Below the pieces are notes generated by a model, which did no database searches, had not been told where the DNA came from, and saw only the letters and a list, made by a program, of their open reading frames with translations. From positions 8,558,686 through 8,622,685 of the forward strand of contig SSBO01000003.1 of assembly GCA_005281725.1 (NCBI GenBank): 64,000 nucleotides of DNA. Direction: 5' to 3'. Within the stretch, counting starts at the first letter, position 1. Each line of letters begins with the position of its first letter. The translations under genes and the position numbers were made by a program. Of this stretch, positions 23,311-36,529 are shown piece after piece. This stretch comes from Wuchereria bancrofti (lineage: Eukaryota; Nematoda; Chromadorea; Rhabditida; Onchocercidae).

Positions 23311-25640
23311 ATTAGGTAATAATTAATTGCTAATTTCTTCTATTAGTCGAAAATAAAAAATAATTGATGCAATTCTACAAAGAGTGCTGTAAAATTTTTA
23401 ATTTCTTACTACTTATAATTACAAGAATTTGTATTCTTCATTTCTTATTTTAAATTATATCATTTTTATTAATTTTATTAATTTTTTATTAATTAAATAT
23501 AAATTTTAATTACTGTATCAGATTTTGTAATTTTCTTGTCACATATTTTTTCTCATTAACTGGAAATAAATACGTAATGTATGAGTAGCATATGCTAAAG
23601 TTATTTAAATTTCTGAATATTAAATTTAATTTGCTCAAAAATAATTAGTTACATCACATACGAAGTGTCCAGCAGCTAATAATTAATTAAAAATTAATTA
23701 ATTACAGTGAGTTTATAGAAATATGAAAGAAATTAATACTCCAAGGTGAGTATATCATTTGTCTTATATGCATTCCAAGTAGAGCAATTTAGATTTCAAA
23801 CTAAATTTTTATCATTTTGACAAGTTAGTGTAAACAATAAGTTTTAAAACACTTTGACATATCATACAAATGCATCAAAAAGTTTAACTTAAAAATTTAT
23901 CTTTCAATTCGTCACTAACTTTTTTATCACTTTATTATCGATTCATTTTGCTGGATAAAAAAATTGAAGAAATGAATTGATAAAATTGTTTGATTAATAA
24001 GTAACCTTCAAATATTCTCCCTCATTTTCTTTTCTTACCCATTTTATCTTTCTCTCTCCCTCTCTCTTTCTTCTATCGGATTTATGATCCATCTGATTAC
24101 ATTCCCTTTTACTTTTTCTGCTCATTTCGATTGATGTGTGTCCAAGTGGTAAACAATTTTTTGGCGGTTACATTATTTGGCATATGCGTAAACAATGTAT
24201 ATTTTTTTAATTGCTGCAAAAAAAAAGAAAAGAAAAAAAGGAGAGAAAAATGTAAATTATCAAAAACAAAAAAAGAAATTACAGGAATAAAAATTAGTAA
24301 ATTTTTAAAATAACATTTAATAATATTAAAAAGCATAGGTAATATTTACTTAACATGCATAACGATTATCATTTATCAAAATGATAATCACAAAAGTATT
24401 ATATAGTATTTATCAGAAAAGTTCTGTAATATTTACTACAATACTTTGATTTGTTTATTGCAAAAGTATGCTAGAAATGAGACTAATAAATAAATTAATA
24501 ATTGGTTTAACTTTTTTCCTATTAATTTATTTGTTACTTAAATATTGTGAAAAATGTATAAAATCACAAAAATGCAAAATAAGAAAAAAAAAGTGCAATG
24601 GATATTATTTACAAAATGGAAATTACTGCAATAATTGAACAAAAAAATAAATAAATAATAAGAAAAAATGAAAAATAAAATTATTGATAATATTAATAAG
24701 TTGAAAATTTATAATTGAAAGAGATCAAATTAAAATTTTAATTAGTTATTTTATTATAAGCAACGATATAATTAGGAATAATACGGTTTATAATGAAAAA
24801 TGAACAAAAAAAAAAATTACACATATCGATGTTACATGAAAATGCAAATAATTCCGAAAATAAAGTAACAAATTAAATTAATCAAACTTTTTTTCAATTT
24901 TAACAAATTTTTTTAGCATTAATGAATGTTTCTCATTCGTCGTTTAATTGAAAATATTATCAAATGAAACATATTTTTAAGTATTTTTAAAAACTATTTC
25001 ATATACAATTTTCAATATTGCTCAGTTGTTTTTTTTTTAATTGAATATAAAATAACATACAAGTAAGTTTAGAAATGATTGAAATTAATTTGCATAGTTT
25101 TCAGATCTTTTTTTCTTTTTTGAAAAAAAATTGTTTTACTTCAAAAAATGTCATAAAAATTGCTGGAACACTAAATAAATTTTAATTTATTTTTTGTTTA
25201 TTTTCCCTTTATTCGTTACTTTTTTCTTCCTTTTTACACTAAATAAGAAATGTTTGTTTGATAAAAGCTACGAAAAAATAAAACTTTAACATATTATAGG
25301 TTAATCTAATAAATAAATATTCATAATGTAATTAAGAAATAAATATCAATAATATTTCTTGAATTTTTTAAATATTTCTATAAATTTTGGTCTCTTCAAA
25401 AGTGTTCATTGAGGTTAATGAAATATAACAAACATTAATTAATTGATCCGTGCTGCATAAATTACCAACTGACTAAGTTTTTGATAACAAATTAGAATAA
25501 ATGAAATTAATAATAATTAATTTTTAAAATCATTATTGCTGCATAATTATAAATCATTACAAAATTAGAATTACAAAATAATTTCTTTCTTTCACATTTA
25601 TTACGATTATCTGCTTATTATTAAGTTTTATCTCTTTTTT
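23311..25640. other. Intergenic AT-rich region
   Basis: No supported gene. A stretch at 24139-24210 (GTCCAAGTGGTAAACAATTT, then GGCGGT, ATTTGGCAT, GTAAACAA) has a diverged partner at 26637-26703. A pyrimidine-rich CT tract lies at 24050-24072. Confidence 0.45.
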
Positions 25641-25649
25641 TTCCTTTGC

Positions 25650-25655
25650 TTTATT
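25650..25655 (-). terminator. Polyadenylation signal AATAAA
   Basis: TTTATT on the + strand; on the minus strand AATAAA begins about 9 nt after the TAA stop at 25664, giving a very short 3' UTR. Confidence 0.65.
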
Positions 25656-25663
25656 ATCACAAA

Positions 25664-27305
25664 TTAGAATCTTTGAAAATATGGCATAGAAATTGATGGA
25701 AATTGAAATACAGGTGCAAGTGGTACACCTGACGGTGTTGTGCAACGTAAACGTCGTTCTCTTTCATTATCAATTAGCTGTTGCCATTGTCGTCGTACTT
25801 GTGCATAATCTCTTATCATTTGATATCTTTCATCGATATTCTGAAAAAAAAGAAGAAAAAGATTAATTGATAAAAAAAATTTTTAAAAATTTATTTATTT
25901 AACAATTTCATCAAGTATTTGTACAAATGTAATGAAATTTTCTAATAAATTATTACTTTGTATTTAAATTAATTTTTATTTCTTATTATTATAAGAAACG
26001 AAGAAATTACTGTCATAATTTATAATATATATGTGTATATTAACCATAAAATGTTCATTTTTTCTTGTTTAATTTAGTTTGTTTCTTTTTTTAGTTTTTC
26101 TTAATATCTTATTTGTTTAAATGAGAAAAGAATTATAATTTATGTGGAATTGTAAATTATATAAATATATGAATTTCTGATTTTTTTTAACTTCTTATTT
26201 TCATCCATTGATTCACTTTTTTTTTCGATCGATTAAATGCTAATTAATTCATTTCAATTAAGATTATATGGAAATTCTAAGACTCGATCAAAGATCAATG
26301 TTAATTAGTGATTGTATTAGCAGTAATGTTTATTATTATTATTATTATCAATTATTGTTATTGTTATTAGTTATTATTATAAAAATTATTATTGTTATTA
26401 TTACTATTTTTGTATTATTATTGAAATTTGTATTATTATTACTACCACTAGTAGTATTTTTTTATTTATTTTTATTATTATAGTAGTATTTGTGGTATTT
26501 GTTTTGTTTACTGTGTATAATACTTGCAAAAACAATTTGTTTATTCTAATTAAATGATCATTGAATGTAGTAAAGTGAAAAAAAAAAAAAAGTTGTGGAA
26601 AATATACATCCCTATACATTACATAATCCCGCGGTATGTCCAATCGGTAAACAATATTTTGGCGGTAGGGTCAGGAAGGACATTTGGCATACCAGTAAAC
26701 AACTCTTACTGTCTGCATCAAGATATTAAGAAAAAAAAAAAAGAAAAGAGAAAAAAAGTATTATGGTGACAAATGTAACAAATATTTTTAGTAAGGTAAA
26801 AAGAAAAGAAAAAAGAAAACACTTTTTAATGTTTTATTTTTTTGTGAAATTGAAATTTTTATCAACATTTACAAATAGCTTTTTTTTTTCATACTTAAAA
26901 TCAATTTAAATTCTAATTTCAATTATGATTAAATTATAATTTGAAAGTGAAGAAGAAATCAATAAATAATTCTTAATATTAACATAAAACTTTGGGGGAT
27001 TTATTACTTTTTTTTCTTGTTAAACTGTTGATAAAAATAGTAAAACAGAAGATAACAATTCTTCATTGGATATTATTTATTTCTTCAAAATTTTCATTAT
27101 TAGAATTTTGAATTTGAAATTATTTAAATTTGTATTAAAGGCATGAAAAGATATTTTCAGAATCAAATAAATGAGTTAAAAAAGTTAAAGTTGAGTGAAT
27201 GAATCAATTGGAACTTACAGTGCCGAAATTATCATAATCAAATGGTTTAGATTGTCCATCACCCATTCCATTTAAAATTAAATTACCAAAACGTATAATT
27301 TTCAT
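25664..27305 (-). CDS. Small conserved-looking basic protein, two exons (87 aa)
   Basis: Exon 1 runs 27305-27219 (ATG to GGCACT, donor GTAAGT; 29 codons) and exon 2 runs 25840-25664 (acceptor TTTTTTTTCAG; 58 codons plus TAA). The junction is phase 0. The protein starts MKIIRFGNLILNGMGDGQSK, continues PFDYDNFGT, then a charged helical stretch (DERYQMIRDYAQVRRQWQQL, IDNERERRLRC) and a proline/hydrophobic tail ending PYFQRF. There is no convincing signal peptide. The strong splice sites, matched phases and adjacent AATAAA make it a real gene. The family is not recognised; the central Arg/Gln-rich helix suggests a protein- or membrane-binding role, which is inference only. Confidence 0.8.
26320..26490. 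repeat. (ATT)n microsatellite
   Basis: Imperfect ATT/GTT repeats inside the single intron of the 25664-27305 gene. Open frames on either strand here are low-complexity artefacts. Confidence 0.9.
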
Positions 27306-29090
27306 CGCTTAATTCATTATCAGTTATTATCAGCATTAACAACAATATCACCACCACTGTTAACATTGAATAGCAAACAGTTAGAGAAAGTTGAAATATC
27401 GATGTTAATTTAAAATTATATTTATAAGTCTGCCAGGAAATTAATACCTATAAATCACGAGAAATAGTTTAAAGTAAAATGAAAGAGGATTAGTTGAAGT
27501 TTCCACCTTGTTTCATCGATATTTCAATAAAATGAGCAATTTAATTTGCGAAAAACGCTTTTAAACAATTTTATAATAATTATATAACTTATTATTATGT
27601 AAAATGTAACAGTTTTTGGTTCTTATTTTATGCAAATTTTAACAAATAAAATCTCTTTCCACTTTTTTTTTATCTGACTTTTCTTTTTAGTTATAAAAAT
27701 CAGAAACAAAAATAAAAACAAATTTATCTACAACAATAATATTAAAGTTTTACAAAAAAAATGGAAAAATTTGGTGCTTATCAAAATTATTTTGTAACTT
27801 AAATAAATTAAATTAAATTATTTTGTAACTTAAATTTGTAACTTAATAATTAGTAATTGACTTTGTTTTCCAATCTGTAATAATATTCACAACTTTTGAT
27901 GTCCTTTTTTTGTCTTTGTTCTTCTTTTTTTTGAAATTCAAAATTTTTAAATTTGCTATTGATGAAATCTGTAATTGTTTTTCGGTTTTTTTTTATTCTT
28001 TGATGCAGAAAAGAAAGTAAAAATAGTCATGTTTCCAAAAAAAAGCTATATTAATAATTATCGATTATTGTAAGAAGAATAGATCACTTTGACCGATTTG
28101 AATTTACGAATGCAACCAAATCAATTTTCCGTAACCGGGAACTTATTTAATATATTACGGATAAATGCGAAAGAATAAATCAAACTTGAAATTAACGGAT
28201 GAAAAAAAAGTTAAAATCATTTATGAAATTTGTTTGTTGCATTAATTGCTACTAAAAAAGCAATAATATCAATAATAATAATAAGATTAATAATATTAAT
28301 AATTAATAAATAATAAATAAAGAACAGAAATTACTTTATTTTTTTGTAGTATTTTAANNNNNNNNNNNNNNNNAAGTTAAAATCATTTATGAAATTTGTT
28401 TGTTGCATTAATTGCTACTAAAAAAGCAATAATATCAATAATAATAATAAGATTAATAATATTAATAATTAATAAATAATAAATAAAGAACAGAAATTAC
28501 TTTATTTTTTTGTAGTATTTTAAATTGAAAACAGTTGTACAATAGTAACTTTTAATTTTAAGCTTTAATTTGCTTCAATCTAAATTTTATAAAACTTATA
28601 GAATTTCTGATAATATCAGATTTGAAATACTTTTTTATTTCATTTAATGATTGATTTCCTTTAGTATAATGATTAAAGAACTAATTAATATCATTGTAAA
28701 TTTTTCAATGCAATTTTATGGATTGTTTGAAAGGAATATTAACAAAATAAAAAATATTTACTTGGATAAATAACTTCAATACAACTTGCAAATGCCTGGG
28801 AAAAAAATGAAAAATCAAATTTAAATGTTTATTGTTTATTTTTAAAATAATATTTCCAGCAATAATTACAAGCAATAAATCATATTCAAAATAGAGCAAT
28901 AATATTCTAAGTTTGAAGACTTTGAGAATGTCATCACAAATGTCCTCAACAATGATTTCAACATTTTATATGGTGTTGCATCATTATTCAATTAAGCAGT
29001 CATTTTTGTAAATAAAAAAAATTTTTTTTAATTGTTTTGATAATAAATAATTCAGATTTTTTTTTTTCATATTTCAACAATTAATCATAT
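27306..29090. other. Intergenic region with an N gap flanked by identical sequence
   Basis: No gene found. A 16-base N run at 28358-28373 is flanked by the same 150 bp (AAGTTAAAATCATTTATGAA to GTAGTATTTTAA) at 28208-28357 and 28374-28523, so it is probably an assembly artefact. Short (AAT)n runs occur inside both copies. Confidence 0.8.
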
Positions 29091-29094
29091 TCAA

Positions 29095-29390
29095 TTCATC
29101 ATTTTAATATATCAGAGCTTCAATCAAAAAAAAAAAAAAAAATTAGTGATAAGATGTTATCACAATGGATGATATTATATTAGACATTACAAAGATATTC
29201 CGTTTTAATTATTTTGGGTACTTATTAAGATTAGAAATTTGTTAGGAATTTCACGAATATATCAAACTAATTATAATGATATCATTGAATATTTAGTTTA
29301 AATATTTCATTGTTTTGGTTATAAAATGAATGAAATTGTTGAATTATTTTGTTTTTTTATTCATTTTAGATTTAATTAGAAGATTAGATA
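29095..29390. repeat. Diverged copy of the 30535-30850 repeat
   Basis: Shares the order GTGATA..ATGTTATCACA, TAAAT..TTTTG, ATCAAACTA, TTCATTGTTTTGGTTATAAA, ATGA.TGAAATT.TTGAATTA with 30535-30850 and with 43030-43340. No coding support. Confidence 0.6.
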
Positions 29391-31020
29391 AATTGATAAA
29401 TGATATTCCAGCGCTAATCCTCAAAATCAGAAATAAAATTAGAAAAAACAAAATTGAAAAATTATGGAAAAACAATTTCAAATCATTTCTTTTCATAGCC
29501 ATAAAAGTTGCAAAACAGTTTTTATTTTTCTTTTTTGACACTTAAACAAAAAAAGTAAAAACGTTTTGACACTTAAAAAAATTAATTCATAAAAAAACGA
29601 GTAGTAATATGCTAAAAATTATGTAGAAAAAAAGATGAGTTTAAAAATAAAATTAGAAAAAACAAAATTTTTAACTCAATTTTTTTGCTAACAGTTATTG
29701 TTGGATCAATATTAGAGGTCAGGTCAACTTTGGAAGGTATAGAGTTTAGTATAAAAGGTCAGTTTTAAAAGGGTCAAAATTTGAAAAAAACATTAAGCAA
29801 TAAAAAACAATTCAAATAGTACATTTGTACAATGAATGTATAAATTTGATTTCTTAATAATTTTGTATAACAAGAAATAATTTAAAATTTTATGCGTTTC
29901 ATTCAATAAAACAATCACAAAAAAAATTTCATATTTTTTACTAATTACTATCTGCAACACGTTTACGTCAATATTTATACTAATTATTTGTTATTACTAA
30001 GTTAATTATTTGTTATTGCGATAAACTGCAACGATTATATCATAAATAATTGCAAAAGTTTTATATTTTCATTTTTTTCATTCATTTTAATATAAAATCT
30101 TTTTGTGTTCATTAATTTGTTTCAAAATAATGATTAAGCCTTTGCAATGCTTATGATCGTTTGAGAAGCTAAATGTATTCCTTTAAAATATTTAAATAAA
30201 TAAAGCACAATAAAATATTAAATGTAAACATCTAACATTTAAAAAAATTGTTTATGAAAGCATTTATTTACTCGTCAATTAATTATTTTGAGTTCAGATT
30301 ATGTTCGAAATATTTTGAATCTTTTAGAAATTTGAATAGTTTGGTTTATTTTTGGGACTGTTTTTATGATTATCGTATGAAAGCACATAATTTTGCTTAG
30401 ATAGTATAACTTTAACTCTTTTAATTTGAATTTACATTACTGATAATATAAAATACAGTGATAGGATTTGTTGGAAGTATAAGACTCAATGCTTTCAATT
30501 TCTAATAACTGTTTCTTCCATTCAATCATATTTGTCAAAGCTCTAAGAAAAAAGTGATATGATGTTATCACAGAGGAGACAATAGTCCTTTAAATCATTT
30601 TGTGAAGGATTTTTTCATTTTTTCATTCACTCTGATTTGAATAATTTTTATAAAGTTACATTGTTTTGATTTTATAAAGTTACAATTGCTAAAATTAAGT
30701 AATTTTACGAATGCATCAAACTATTTACAATAAAAATAAATTTAAGTATTTCGTTGTTTTAGCCATAAAATGAGTGAAATTATTGAATTATTATTATTTT
30801 TTTTTTTGGTCATTTCTTTATTTAATTTGGGGATTTGAATGATTGAATCACAAAATGAATAAATAGCATTTAAGAAATGAGTTGCAGATGGTTAGAGGAC
30901 TGGTCACTCTATTTCTAATGGTCACTATTAGATAGGATTGTAGTAGAGATAAAGAACAATTTTGTTTACCGTTAAATGCTCTTCTTCATTTATCCCGATG
31001 ATCCATAGACCGATAGATCT

Positions 31021-31411
31021 GATCCAATGGAATTCCTGGAAACATCATATAATATGGCGCCTATTTTTTAGCAACGCCCTCAAATTTCCCTATAAAAGTA
31101 GCCAATGTTGGTGTCAAAGTCATTTCAGTTACCAAATGATTACCTTCCTCCGTTTCCTGATTAATCCTAGATTACCTGGAAGTTCAACGAGCAGTAGTTG
31201 TATCGGCTGTGATATGTTGTTGTACGGTTGTTGCTCACATCACAGACCCGATGCAGCGACTGCACTTGTGCTATTCCCGAGATATTCCAGACCAAGCTAA
31301 TGTCAAGACTATAACTGTTCGGGATAGTCTCTCACGGTAGAGCTTGAAAATAATCAATTTGCTCACCGGAGACATTGTTCCGCATAGGTATGGTACATTC
31401 ATCCACCCAAA
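31021..31411 (+). repeat. TATA-hairpin unit, copy H1
   Basis: About 390 bp from TCTGATCCAATGG to GGTATGGTACATTC, nearly identical to 36530-36911 (roughly ten differences). It holds TATAAAAG at 31091-31098 and, 106 bp downstream, an inverted repeat: GTTGTATCGG (31197-31206) pairs with CCGATGCAGC (31248-31257), with an inner CTGTGAT/ATCACAG stem. No open frame is shared with the other copies. Its ends (TGATCC..GGTACA) resemble short inverted LTR-type ends, but no target-site duplication was seen. Confidence 0.7.
31091..31098 (+). promoter_or_regulatory. TATA box of unit H1
   Basis: TATAAAAG preceded by the conserved box TAGCAACGCCCTCAAATTT. The same arrangement is seen at 36601 and 43592, and downstream sequence is conserved, which fits a Pol II core promoter. 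Confidence 0.5.
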
Positions 31412-31536
31412 TTCCTGAAACTTCCAAGCGGAACTTTCATCATCATACTTTGACTTCATTTACATGCAACAACGAGTAGACTGGAAATCGTTTCACTGAT
31501 ACCGCAAAAGATTCTGAATGCAAAAAATAAAATAAA

Positions 31537-31630
31537 AAATCTTGAATGATTCTGAAATCTTGAAATATCTTTAAAAAATCTTGAATGATTCTGAAATCTT
31601 GAAATATCTTTAAAAAATCTTGAAAATGAT
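31537..31630. repeat. Short tandem repeat, about 39 bp unit
   Basis: About two and a half copies of AAAAAATCTTGAATGATTCT followed by GAAATCTTGAAATATCTTT. A minus-strand open frame through it repeats SRFFKDISRFQNH and is a by-product. Confidence 0.85.
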
Positions 31631-31679
31631 CCTAAATGCAAATGATTATATCTGAGCAATGTTTTATCTATCAATATAA

Positions 31680-34140
31680 CACCTTACAAAATAGCTATAA
31701 AAAAAATCAATTTAAATTAGTTAATAATTTATGAAAATGGTTTTGATTAAAAGAAAAGTATATTATGATATAATCGGTATATGATGTGAGGATGTAATAA
31801 ATTATGCGACAGCAATGTAACTTGTCATCTGCCATTGTTTTGTGGTGTTTGTAGGATTTCATGTTGGCCAACAAACATTTATGATACTGATCAATTCGTT
31901 TAATACACTAATCCATATTTTCATATTCTGTCTAATTAATATTTGTAATTTTTCAACTATGAATGTAGGATTTAAAAAATAATACAAGACAAAAAATAAA
32001 ATTTAATTTAAAATTGAAAAAAAAGAATGAAAAGTTTTATTATTCAATTAATCAAAAGAGTAAAGAAAAGAATTCATACCGTTCAAAGTATTGTTAATAT
32101 ATTATATAATATCGTTTTATGCATTTCAAATTTGAACAAATTTTGAAAATGAATTTATTTCTGAAATGAATGAAAATACAAATGAAACTTATCAGTTATT
32201 AAGTATTAACATTTAGTGGTGCTACAGTATGACATTAGCTATTAGCTGTTCAATGCTTTCTGTTATTAGTTAATTTTTCTAAAGTTAAATCATTTTTATC
32301 TATGAAATGTGAATATATGAAATAATTACTACTACATACTATGAAAGGTATCATAAATGACAATGAAGATTTAAAAAAAAGAATAAATATTGCAAGTATA
32401 TTAGTAATCATTAATTAAATTAAAATTATAAGTAATCATTAATTCATAAATTTGCAATGAATCTACAATTGAAACTGTTAAATTGTTGGAAGAAAATTAT
32501 TTTGTACAGAAATTAAAATACAAATCAGATTGGATCAAAATGAGAAAAATAATAGTTATGCATGCAAAAAAATAAGAAAACAAAATTGTTGAATAAAATA
32601 TGAGGCGAAAAATTATTTTAAAAGAATTTTAATTACTCACAAATAAACAAAAAACACATTTGGAATATTAGCACTAACCAATTGTAAATTTTAATTTAAC
32701 TTGAACAAAGAAAAAAAAGAAAAGAAATCTATTCAATAGAAATAGATTTTAATATAAGCAATTAATTAAACTTATTAAAAATTGCGTTTGCTCAATTCTA
32801 TTTATACCTTAGCTTTTTTTCATTTTAACCTCATATCATATGACTTTTTTTTTTCAAATATTCAATAATTGGGTCATTATTAATCGATTTGTATTTGTTG
32901 ACAAAGATTCATCCGATGAAATAACAATCGGAACAATATAATATCGACTAGTGGGTATTGTCTTTTTTTTTTCAGAGAAATTTAGTAAAATTATTAATTT
33001 TTCAAAATATCATTCAATACAAGTTTTAATATTTTGTTTTTGCATTCCCAAATTTCTTATCACTATCACAAATGTTATTATCACAAATGTAAATTGTAAA
33101 TATTATTGTGTAAGAGAATTTCACTCATTTCATCGAATACTGAACTGAAATATTGGTGAGAAAAAAGTGAAGTAGTTAATTTAGTTAGAAAATAATTTAA
33201 AAAAAACTAGATTAATTAGCAATTCAATTCATTATTGTATTTCTAGCAGTCAATTAAAAGTGGGCGTAATTAATAATATATTTGCAATAATTAATTAAAT
33301 GTAATCTAAATTGACTGCTTCCTTTTCTTATTTCATTTGCTTTTCAATATTTCATTTCAATAATCGATGAACGACAAGAATGAATTTTTTTTCTTTTTTA
33401 AGGTTACTTCAATAATATTTTCAATTTACATTTTATAGATAATTAGTAATGAGATTGTTTAAATAGGGGAAAAAAGAACAAAAGAAATAAATTTTTCAAA
33501 GTATTATTTAACAAATATTCCTAACATTTTATTTCTGTATCACAAAAAATTTCTTATCAATTATCACAGATGCAAATTGAAAATATAATTGTATAATTTA
33601 CAAATTGAAAATATATCGGTCATGAATTTCAATTATTCCATCGATTATTGAATTAAAATATTGCAAAAAAAAAGTTAAATGGTTAATTTAGCTAAGAAAG
33701 AAAAATGCAACCAAATTTTTTTTTAATTGAAAAAATTAATTTTACACCAATAAAATTAAGGAGTGAAGAAAGAGATAATTGAAATGATGAAAAAAATAAA
33801 ATGAAATTTATTCATTCTACATTTAATAGAGTTAAATTCGTTTGCATGATTTACAGTATGCCAAAATTATTTAATGAAATAGTAGAGATGCGTTAAATGT
33901 CTGTTTTTTGAATAGTTATTTTGCTCATAATAATAATTCATAATAATGATTAATAATAAAAACAATAATACGATAATATCACTATAATAATGATAATAAT
34001 TATTATTATTATTGCTATCATATGCCAAATATACGTAATTCATTGAGAGGCAGTTATTAAAGAAGGCGCCCTTTTTTTTTTGTTTACCTTTTTCTGTTTT
34101 CTTTTTCCTCTCCTAATACGACTACCTATTCTCTCTCTCT
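31680..34140. other. Non-coding AT-rich stretch with a diverged duplication
   Basis: No gene supported. 33060-33200 and 33540-33700 are diverged copies of each other (ATTATCACA.ATG.AAATTG.AAATAT then ATTTCA..CATTTCATCGA and GTTAATTTAG). Confidence 0.4.
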
Positions 34141-34214
34141 TTCTCTTCTCTTTCCCCCTTTCTCTCTCCCTCTCTTTTGTCATCTTACCCAAATTATTGT
34201 ATAAAACATGTAAT

Positions 34215-34616
34215 TTCTGATAGTCAAATCATTCATTCATTCATTCATTCATTCATTCATTCATTCATTCATTCATTCATTCATTCATTCATTCATTCAT
34301 TCATTCATTCATTCATTCATTCATTCATTCATTCATTCATTCATTCATTCATTCATTCATTCATTCATTCATTCATTCATTCATTCATTCATTCATTCAT
34401 TCATTCATTCATTCATTCATTCATTCATTCATTCATTCATTCATTCATTCATTCATTCATTCATTCATTCATTCATTCATTCATTCATTCATTCATTCAT
34501 TCATTCATTCATTCATTCATTCATTCATTCATTCATTCATTCATTCATTCATTCATTCATCATTCATTCATTCATTCATTCATTCATTCATTCATTCATT
34601 CATTCATTCATTCATT
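34215..34616. repeat. (ATTC)n tetranucleotide microsatellite, about 100 copies
   Basis: An almost perfect TCAT/ATTC tetranucleotide array of about 400 bp with one phase slip near 34559. The long open frame across it (His-Ser-Phe-Ile repeats) is an artefact. It is preceded by a pyrimidine-rich CT tract at 34125-34180. Confidence 0.98.
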
Positions 34617-35267
34617 TGATTTCGTTTTTTCCTTCCTTTTCTTTGGGTTATTATCCCCACAAATTGTTCTTATTCCATTTCACCTCGATGGATGTGCTTT
34701 TTTTTGCTTAAATGAAAGGAAGGAAGTATTATTGATAGCAATTCTATCGACTATGATCTATTTATTTATATATATATGTCATCATTTATTGCATATATTC
34801 ATCACAGTATCAATGCTACATGTATTCTGATTTACCCAAATTTTTACCCATTTTTATAAAAGAAATCCGAAATTTTTACCCTTCTTTGAATTTTTTACTT
34901 ATTACATACGTGATATGATATAACAAATAACAATTATGATATAATTACTGCTAATAAATTTTATGATTAAATTGTTTTGATTAAATTAAATGCATATATA
35001 AAATATTCATTTAAAAGAGAGAGAGAGAGAAAAAAAAGACAGTCTGTTTTAGAAATAGTAATTATTGCTCAAATTTTTGTCAATTTCAATTATCATAATC
35101 ATTGGCCTAAAATACTATGAATTGCTACAATAAAGGATAGTATTCCACAGTTGCGCTTGAAATTTATGAAATGCCCACTGGGAGTACTATTCTCTTTAGT
35201 AGCAATATCAATTATTGCGCCTACATGTAAATTCATCATCTGATAAAACTTCTGTATATCATTTTTT

Positions 35268-36220
35268 ATAATAATTTTAGCATTTCATCGATTCTTCTTG
35301 ACCTTATTTGTGAAAAAGTCCTCCTTGATAATGTTATGATATGAATATATTGATAATAATGATAAAGAATCATTTTGTTGTAACAGTTAATAGTTTACAA
35401 ATTACAAATACTGATTTACTTTTTCGGTAATGCTACAAACAATTATATTTTTTACATAAGAAAAACAAAAAATAAAGATGTTATCTGGATTGTTGTAAAA
35501 TTTTTGATCAAAAACACTAATATGTTAAAGTTTAAAATCTGCTACTCATTTAATTTATTGTATTAAAATCGAACATACAATTTTGATCAATATTTTTTTT
35601 GCAATGTTTCTTTATTTATCTCAACTTTTCTCGCATCTTTTTTGCTTTTGAAATTAAAACTAATCAGATTGATATCCCGTTTTTGATATATCAATTTTAA
35701 CTTCAACTTTGCCGTGCTTATAATAATTTTAGCATTTCATCGATTCTTCTTGACCTTATTTGTGAAAAAGTCCTCCTTGACAATGTTATGATATGAATAT
35801 ATTGATAATAATGATAAAGAATCATTTTGTTGTAACAGTTAATATTTTACAAATTACAAATACTGATTTACTTTTCCGGTAATGCTACAAATAATTATAT
35901 TTTTTACATAAGAAAAACAAAACTTAAAAAAAAACTTAAACTTAAAAAAACTTGCATTTGTTACGTCATATTTTCGCTAAATTATTATACGAAGCAAAGT
36001 TTGTGAATTAAATGATTTTAATACAAAGAGTAAACAAAACATAAATAATATGATTTTGATTTCATCAAAAGTGACGATATATTAAAAATAAAAAATGGCA
36101 ATTTATCTCTTTAGGTTAACTTTTTCCCGATCTTTTCTTGCTTTTCAAAATAAAAGCAATCAGAATGATATTCCATTTTTTTTTGCTATATCAATTTTAA
36201 CTTTAATTTAACCTTGTTTA
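35268..36220. repeat. Tandem duplication, two about 460-500 bp units
   Basis: 35268-35470 (TTTTAGCATTTCATCGATTC to TAAGAAAAACAAAA) repeats at 35722-35925 with few changes. The following part (35617-35718) recurs in more diverged form at 36102-36215. No gene is recognisable. Confidence 0.85.
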
Positions 36221-36529
36221 ATAATCTTATTAAAATTTGAAAAAATTCGAGGATAAAATTCTTACGTTAAGGATAAATTAGAAATTTATAATGTCTGTTT
36301 GAAACATTCTCATATATTGTACAGTATTTTGTTATTGCATCTTTCTTTTTTCCTTTACTCTAACAATGAATTCAAAGTTAAGCAAATTATAAGTAACTTT
36401 AAATGTTGATCACATTGCCGCCAATATTTGGAACTTTCATTCGTTGTTAAAAAGAGATTTGGTTGAGAAAAATGTTTACGCTAAAAGATTTGCTCCTCCT
36501 ATTGATCCACTAAATCGATCTATGTGATC

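Larger units (their letters stand above)
29398..31411. repeat. Segmental duplication copy 1 (partner 41598-43990)
   Basis: A 2 kb segment is repeated colinearly at 41598-43990. Landmarks present in both: CTAACAGTTATTGTTGGATC, AGAGGTCAGGTCAACTTTGG, GCAACACGTTTACGTCAATA, GATATGATGTTATCA, GAGTTGCAGATGGTTAGAGG, and a terminal TATA-box/hairpin unit. Copy 2 carries an internal tandem duplication of the GGTCAGGTCAACTTT part. There is no recognisable coding sequence; open frames inside are short and not conserved between copies. Confidence 0.8.

Noticed and set aside
31200..31254. CRISPR-like or tRNA-like structure
   Set aside because: Repeats are dispersed with long irregular spacing, there is no cloverleaf or B-box, and the sequence is eukaryotic.
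30962..31300. 112-codon open frame
   Set aside because: It runs across the TATA box and hairpin of unit H1 and is not kept in the related copies.
34177..34830. 217-codon open frame of His-Ser-Phe-Ile repeats
   Set aside because: It is simply the translation of the (ATTC)n microsatellite.
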